A stretch of 64,000 nt of DNA from NCBI GenBank assembly GCA_030374765.1, contig JARGXX010000039.1:163692-227691 (forward strand), in the 5' to 3' direction. Source of the DNA: Agarophyton chilense (lineage: Eukaryota > Rhodophyta > Florideophyceae > Gracilariales > Gracilariaceae). Each line of letters opens with the position of its first letter. Within the stretch, counting starts at the first letter, position 1. The notes beneath the pieces are model-generated. The model was not told the DNA's origin and did not search any database. It saw only the letters and a program-made list of their open reading frames with translations. Of the stretch, positions 60,369-64,000 are shown one piece after another. The position numbers and the translations under genes were made by a program.

Positions 60369-63002
60369 ATGAGTGTTAAAGCAACTAGTGGAAGCCCTTT
60401 AGTGTGTCCACAGCTTTTTCGGACAGCTTCAATCTCTGCTATAGTGCAAGCAGAACAACAAGACCGATTTCTACAGTTAGGTGAATTAGATCAGCTTGTT
60501 ACATTTCTAAAGTCAGGCAATAAGCGTTTAGAAGTAGCAGATATTCTAACTAAAAATGCTAATCTATTAGTATCTAAAGCAGCTGACAAAATTTTTGTAG
60601 GAGGGTCACCGATTTCTTATTTAGAGAGACCACAAGCATCATTTCTATCGATAAATCAATTAAGTAATCAATCAAGCTTCCAAAATTTATCAGGTGACAT
60701 TCAAAATAACTTTTTGGGCATAGTGTCATCTACTTTTAGTACAAGTGATTCATTACCAGCTGGCTTTAAGCCTATTAATATAGTACGTTATGGCAACAAT
60801 CGTATGAAAAAATCTTTACGTGATTTAGATTGGTTTCTACGATACTTGACGTATGCTATTGTTGCAGGAGATCCTAATATTTTATCTGTTAATATTAGAG
60901 GTTTAAGAGATTTAATAGATAATGCATGTTCTAGTGCCGCTGCAATAGTCGCGTTGCGTGAGATGCGTAAAATAGCAATTAGTATTTTTAATGAAGATTC
61001 TCAAGGTCAAAAATTGGTAAAAGAATACTTTGATGTTATTATTTCAGAATTTGATCAATCAGCTTTAACGGATAAATTACGTAAAAGAAATTCTACTGAT
61101 TTACAGGGGTTGCGTTTACCTCAAACTTATAGTAAGGCTAGTATTTTGAAGCAGCGCTTCGTTATGAAGACCGGTTTATCTTCAGACGAAAAGAACATGG
61201 TGATTAAAGCATGCTATAGACAGATTTTTCAAAGAGATATTTCTAAAGCATATGGATTAAATTTCAAAGATCTAGAATCGCAAGTCAAAAATGGTACATT
61301 ATCGATTAAAGAATTCATCCGTTATCTAGGTAAATCATATATTTATCGTAAGCAATTTGTTCAGCCTTTTACTAATAGTCGTGTTATTGAATTGGCATTT
61401 AGACATTTTTTAGGCAGAGGTATTAGTTCTCTACAAGAGTTTAAACAATATTTTGCAGTTTTGTCATCTAGAGGTCTAGATGGTTTAATAGACAAAATAA
61501 TCAATAGTAATGAATATTCCGATTACTTTGGCGAAGAAACCGTTCCATATTTGCGTAGTTTAGGTGAAGAAGCACAAGAAGCTTGCAATTGGGGTGCCCA
61601 AATTGACTTATTGAAATATAGTTCAGTTTTTCGAAAAATTCCGCAGTTTATCACTTTATTTGGTGATTATAAGGGAAATCTTCCAGATCAGCATCCTTAT
61701 GGCTTAAGCAATGATCCCTTATTAATACAATTTGGAGCAATCTTTGCAAAAAATCGTATTAATTTACGTAAAAAGTCATCTCTTTTTGGAAAAGATACGA
61801 GACGTATCTTGCCTAGAAGTGGTCCTGCTATATACAGTCAGATTAGTAGTCCGCACCTACGTTCTAAAAGTTCGGGTTCATTAGGACCTAAAATATTTCA
61901 ATTAAATCTTTCTAATCAGAAAGATAGTCCAGACTTAGAACAAGTTATACGAGCTACATATTTAAGCGTTTTTGGTCGTTTTATCTATGAAGCTGAAAAA
62001 ATTATAGTTAAAAAGTATGAGAATTTATTTAGAAATCGTCAAATTTCTGTTCGTGAATTTGTTAGCGAATTAACTAAATCATCCATCTTCAGGTCATTGT
62101 ATTGGGATAATTTATATATATGTAAAGCTATAGAGTATATACATAATCGATTAATAGGAAGACCTACGTATGGTAGACAAGAAATTAATAAATACTTTGA
62201 TATTGTTTACAAACAAGGTTACTATAAAATGATAGATGCTATGATAAATAGTGTTGAATATTTTGAAACTTTCGGTGATAATATTGTTCCATACGAGCGA
62301 TATATAACACCTTATGAGTTAGCTGCTAGAAATTTGAGATTAAGTAATCAAGATCAGAAATATCTGAGTAACATATCTTCAAAAGTGTTTCAAAAATTGA
62401 TATTAAATTCTACATCTTCTAAGCAAAGTAACACTATGCAAAAAATGAAACAGGGCGTTAGTATAAAAAGAGACCAACAAGTTATTTTTAAAGCTGATCC
62501 TTCAATGGACGCTGCAAGTATGTTTCAAATTTTAAGAGCAGCTTATCGTCAAATTTTCGAAAGAGATTTAAGCCCTTTTGTTATAGGCGATGAGTTTTTT
62601 AACTTAGAAAAAGCATTTGTTAATCGACAAATAACAGTTCGAAGGTTAGTCGAAAATTTAGGATCTTCTTCTTTATATGCTAAAGAATTTTACCAACCTT
62701 ATCCCAATACAAAAGTTATTGAATTGGGAACAAAACATTTTTTGGGTAGAGCACCTAATAATCAAGCTGAAATAAGATATTTCAATCAAATTTTAGCATC
62801 TCAAGGATTGGCGTATTTTATATCTACTTTAGTGAACAGCAAAGAGTATGATTTAATTTTTGGTATGAACACTATACCTTATCGTCGTTTCCCAACTTTA
62901 CCGGCAGCTAATTTTCCGAATACGGAAAAATTATATAATCGTCTAACAAAACAAAGTAAATCAATTGTTATACCTAGTTTCATATCAAATAGTGGGAATT
63001 AA
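60369..63002 (+). CDS. apcE: Phycobilisome core-membrane linker (ApcE)
   Basis: ApcE anchors the phycobilisome core to the thylakoid and passes energy to PSII. The 877-aa protein has an N-terminal phycobilin domain with an insert loop (about 75-145) and Cys187 in LIDNACSSAAAIV for the terminal bilin. Three linker repeats follow at about 265-400, 530-650 and 715-850; each has the pattern aYRQIFqRD, FxxxLgxSxxY and iELaxrhFLGR. Three repeats suggest a three-cylinder core. The frame is intact and heads apcE-apcA-apcB. Confidence 0.97.
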   Translation: MSVKATSGSPLVCPQLFRTASISAIVQAEQQDRFLQLGELDQLVTFLKSGNKRLEVADILTKNANLLVSKAADKIFVGGSPISYLERPQASFLSINQLSNQSSFQNLSGDIQNNFLGIVSSTFSTSDSLPAGFKPINIVRYGNNRMKKSLRDLDWFLRYLTYAIVAGDPNILSVNIRGLRDLIDNACSSAAAIVALREMRKIAISIFNEDSQGQKLVKEYFDVIISEFDQSALTDKLRKRNSTDLQGLRLPQTYSKASILKQRFVMKTGLSSDEKNMVIKACYRQIFQRDISKAYGLNFKDLESQVKNGTLSIKEFIRYLGKSYIYRKQFVQPFTNSRVIELAFRHFLGRGISSLQEFKQYFAVLSSRGLDGLIDKIINSNEYSDYFGEETVPYLRSLGEEAQEACNWGAQIDLLKYSSVFRKIPQFITLFGDYKGNLPDQHPYGLSNDPLLIQFGAIFAKNRINLRKKSSLFGKDTRRILPRSGPAIYSQISSPHLRSKSSGSLGPKIFQLNLSNQKDSPDLEQVIRATYLSVFGRFIYEAEKIIVKKYENLFRNRQISVREFVSELTKSSIFRSLYWDNLYICKAIEYIHNRLIGRPTYGRQEINKYFDIVYKQGYYKMIDAMINSVEYFETFGDNIVPYERYITPYELAARNLRLSNQDQKYLSNISSKVFQKLILNSTSSKQSNTMQKMKQGVSIKRDQQVIFKADPSMDAASMFQILRAAYRQIFERDLSPFVIGDEFFNLEKAFVNRQITVRRLVENLGSSSLYAKEFYQPYPNTKVIELGTKHFLGRAPNNQAEIRYFNQILASQGLAYFISTLVNSKEYDLIFGMNTIPYRRFPTLPAANFPNTEKLYNRLTKQSKSIVIPSFISNSGN

Positions 63003-63174
63003 TAAATTATTATATTTGATACAACAGTAAACTTTCTTGCTTTAGTACTTCTTAAGTACATTTATTTTGTACTTATAAGAAAAGCTTTTAAAGCAATTGT
63101 TACTTGATTAGACAGAGAGACTTGAATTGTATTTTATTATATAAATGTTAATAGTATTATTGGAGTTTTATTTA

Positions 63175-63603
63175 ATGAGTATTATTACTAAATCAATTGT
63201 TAATGCAGATGCAGAAGCTAGATATTTAAGTCCAGGAGAATTAGACAGAATTAAAAGTTTTGTTTTATCTGGTCAAAGACGCTTAAGGATAGCACAAATT
63301 TTAACAGACAACCGTGAACTAATTGTAAAGCAAGGTGGTCAACAGTTATTTCAGAAGAGGCCAGATGTGGTCTCGCCTGGCGGTAATGCTTACGGGGAAG
63401 AAATGACTGCAACATGTTTGAGGGATTTAGATTATTATTTAAGATTAGTGACTTACGGTATAGTAGCTGGTGATGTAACTCCAATAGAAGAAATAGGTTT
63501 AGTGGGAGTTAAAGAAATGTACAACTCTCTAGGTACTCCTATCTCTGGAGTTGCTGAGGGTGTACGTTCCATGAAGAATGTTTTTATTTTGATTATACAT
63601 TAG
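63175..63603 (+). CDS. apcA: Allophycocyanin alpha subunit, 3' end frameshifted by a deletion
   Basis: ApcA with ApcB forms the phycobilisome core trimers. From the ATG at 63175 the protein matches the family through Val136 (bilin Cys81 in [11 protein letters not shown], then [12 protein letters not shown]). It then reads FILIIH and stops at 63601-63603, giving 142 aa instead of 161. The usual ending [11 protein letters not shown] is still encoded in another frame from 63582 to its stop at 63615-63617. About 14 codons plus one base (43 bases) are missing between them. The product would lack most of the last helix. Real mutation or sequence/assembly error cannot be told apart here. The longer frame to 63145 is not ApcA. 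Confidence 0.9.
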   Translation: MSIITKSIVNADAEARYLSPGELDRIKSFVLSGQRRLRIAQILTDNRELIVKQGGQQLFQKRPDVVSPGGNAYGEEMTATCLRDLDYYLRLVTYGIVAGDVTPIEEIGLVGVKEMYNSLGTPISGVAEGVRSMKNVFILIIH

Positions 63604-63676
63604 GCGCAATGCAGTAAAAACAAAAACTTATATCAAGAAATATTAACAGAAATAATTTTAAGGATAATTCATAACT

Positions 63677-64000
63677 ATGCAAGATGCTATTACTTCTGTA
63701 ATTAATGCAGCTGATGTACAAGGTAGATATTTAGACGATAATTCATTAGATAAGTTAAGAGGTTATTTTCAAACAGGCGAATTAAGAGTTAGAGCTTCAG
63801 CTACTATAGCAGCTAATGCAGCAACAATTATTAAAGATTCTGTGGCTAAAGCTTTATTATATTCAGATATAACTAGGCCAGGTGGTAATATGTATACTAC
63901 AAGAAGATATGCTGCTTGTATACGTGATTTAGATTACTATCTTCGTTATGCTACTTATGGAATGCTAGCAGGCGATCCATCTATTCTAGATGAGCGTGTT
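63677..64000 (+). CDS. apcB: Allophycocyanin beta subunit, 5' part (runs off window)
   Basis: The beta partner of allophycocyanin. The ATG at 63677 starts [20 protein letters not shown], and the frame is open for 108 codons to the window end. It has [20 protein letters not shown], with the asparagine that is normally methylated and the bilin cysteine. No defect is seen in the visible part. A TTAAGGA-like ribosome site lies upstream. Confidence 0.97.
   Translation, partial: MQDAITSVINAADVQGRYLDDNSLDKLRGYFQTGELRVRASATIAANAATIIKDSVAKALLYSDITRPGGNMYTTRRYAACIRDLDYYLRYATYGMLAGDPSILDERV

Noticed and set aside
63582-63617. Programmed frameshift rescuing apcA
   Set aside because: A simple slip would not restore the protein: about 14 family codons are missing, not just the frame.
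1-64000. CRISPR array, insertion sequence, prophage or large inverted rRNA repeat
   Set aside because: No regularly spaced repeats, transposase, integrase or rRNA sequence was seen in the window.

Overview
This window reads as part of a red-algal (rhodophyte) plastid genome, most likely from a florideophyte seaweed. It is very AT-rich. It carries cyanobacterial genes that green plastids lost: phycobilisome core genes (apcE, apcA, apcB), dnaB, dnaK, ftsH, clpC, ilvB, argB, accB, acpP, pdhA/pdhB, preA, rnpB, thiS, pheT, secY, secG, tatC, the regulators ntcA (ycf28) and ycf29, and many ycf genes. There are no rRNAs in the window. The family assignments come from reading the proteins; the species is not identified.

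Layout. Bases 1-7212 hold rpl12 (5' end outside the window), petB-petD, two divergent regulators, trnH, thiS, rps1, rnpB, pheT and psb28. Bases 7476-16353 hold clpC, trnF, dnaB with an in-frame mini-intein, an unrecognised membrane-protein gene, rpl19, a trnV-trnY-trnT cluster, ilvB, ycf33 and argB. Bases 16419-22869 hold trnM-trnS-trnD, ftsH, psaE, the psbB-psbT-psbN-psbH cluster, ycf38 and petF. Bases 22943-37768 are one long minus-strand ribosomal-protein cluster, from rpl3 through secY and rpoA to tufA and rps10 (the bacterial S10, spc, alpha and str operons joined). Bases 38133-46022 hold dnaK, trnG, psbZ, psbK, petG, rps14 and psaA-psaB. Bases 46264-54654 hold accB, ycf45, acpP, trnS, psaD, acsF, petN, petM, secG, ycf36, initiator trnM, ycf42, a decayed pbsA and rpl35-rpl20. 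Bases 54930-64000 hold preA, pdhA-pdhB, petA, tatC and the allophycocyanin operon apcE-apcA-apcB, with apcB running off the end.

The genes serve photosynthetic electron transport, light harvesting, plastid translation, protein export and quality control, and fatty-acid, amino-acid and prenyl-chain synthesis. The most unusual points are: (1) a pbsA (heme oxygenase) pseudogene between ycf42 and rpl35 with at least seven premature stops and one frameshift; (2) an apcA frame in which about 43 bases appear deleted near the 3' end, so that the original last codons and stop survive out of frame; (3) a 143-residue mini-intein in DnaB; (4) long perfect hairpins at the junctions of convergent genes, up to 32 bp, that include stop codons; (5) two genes whose 3' ends run into antisense tRNA genes; and (6) non-ATG starts for petM (GTG) and accB (TTG).
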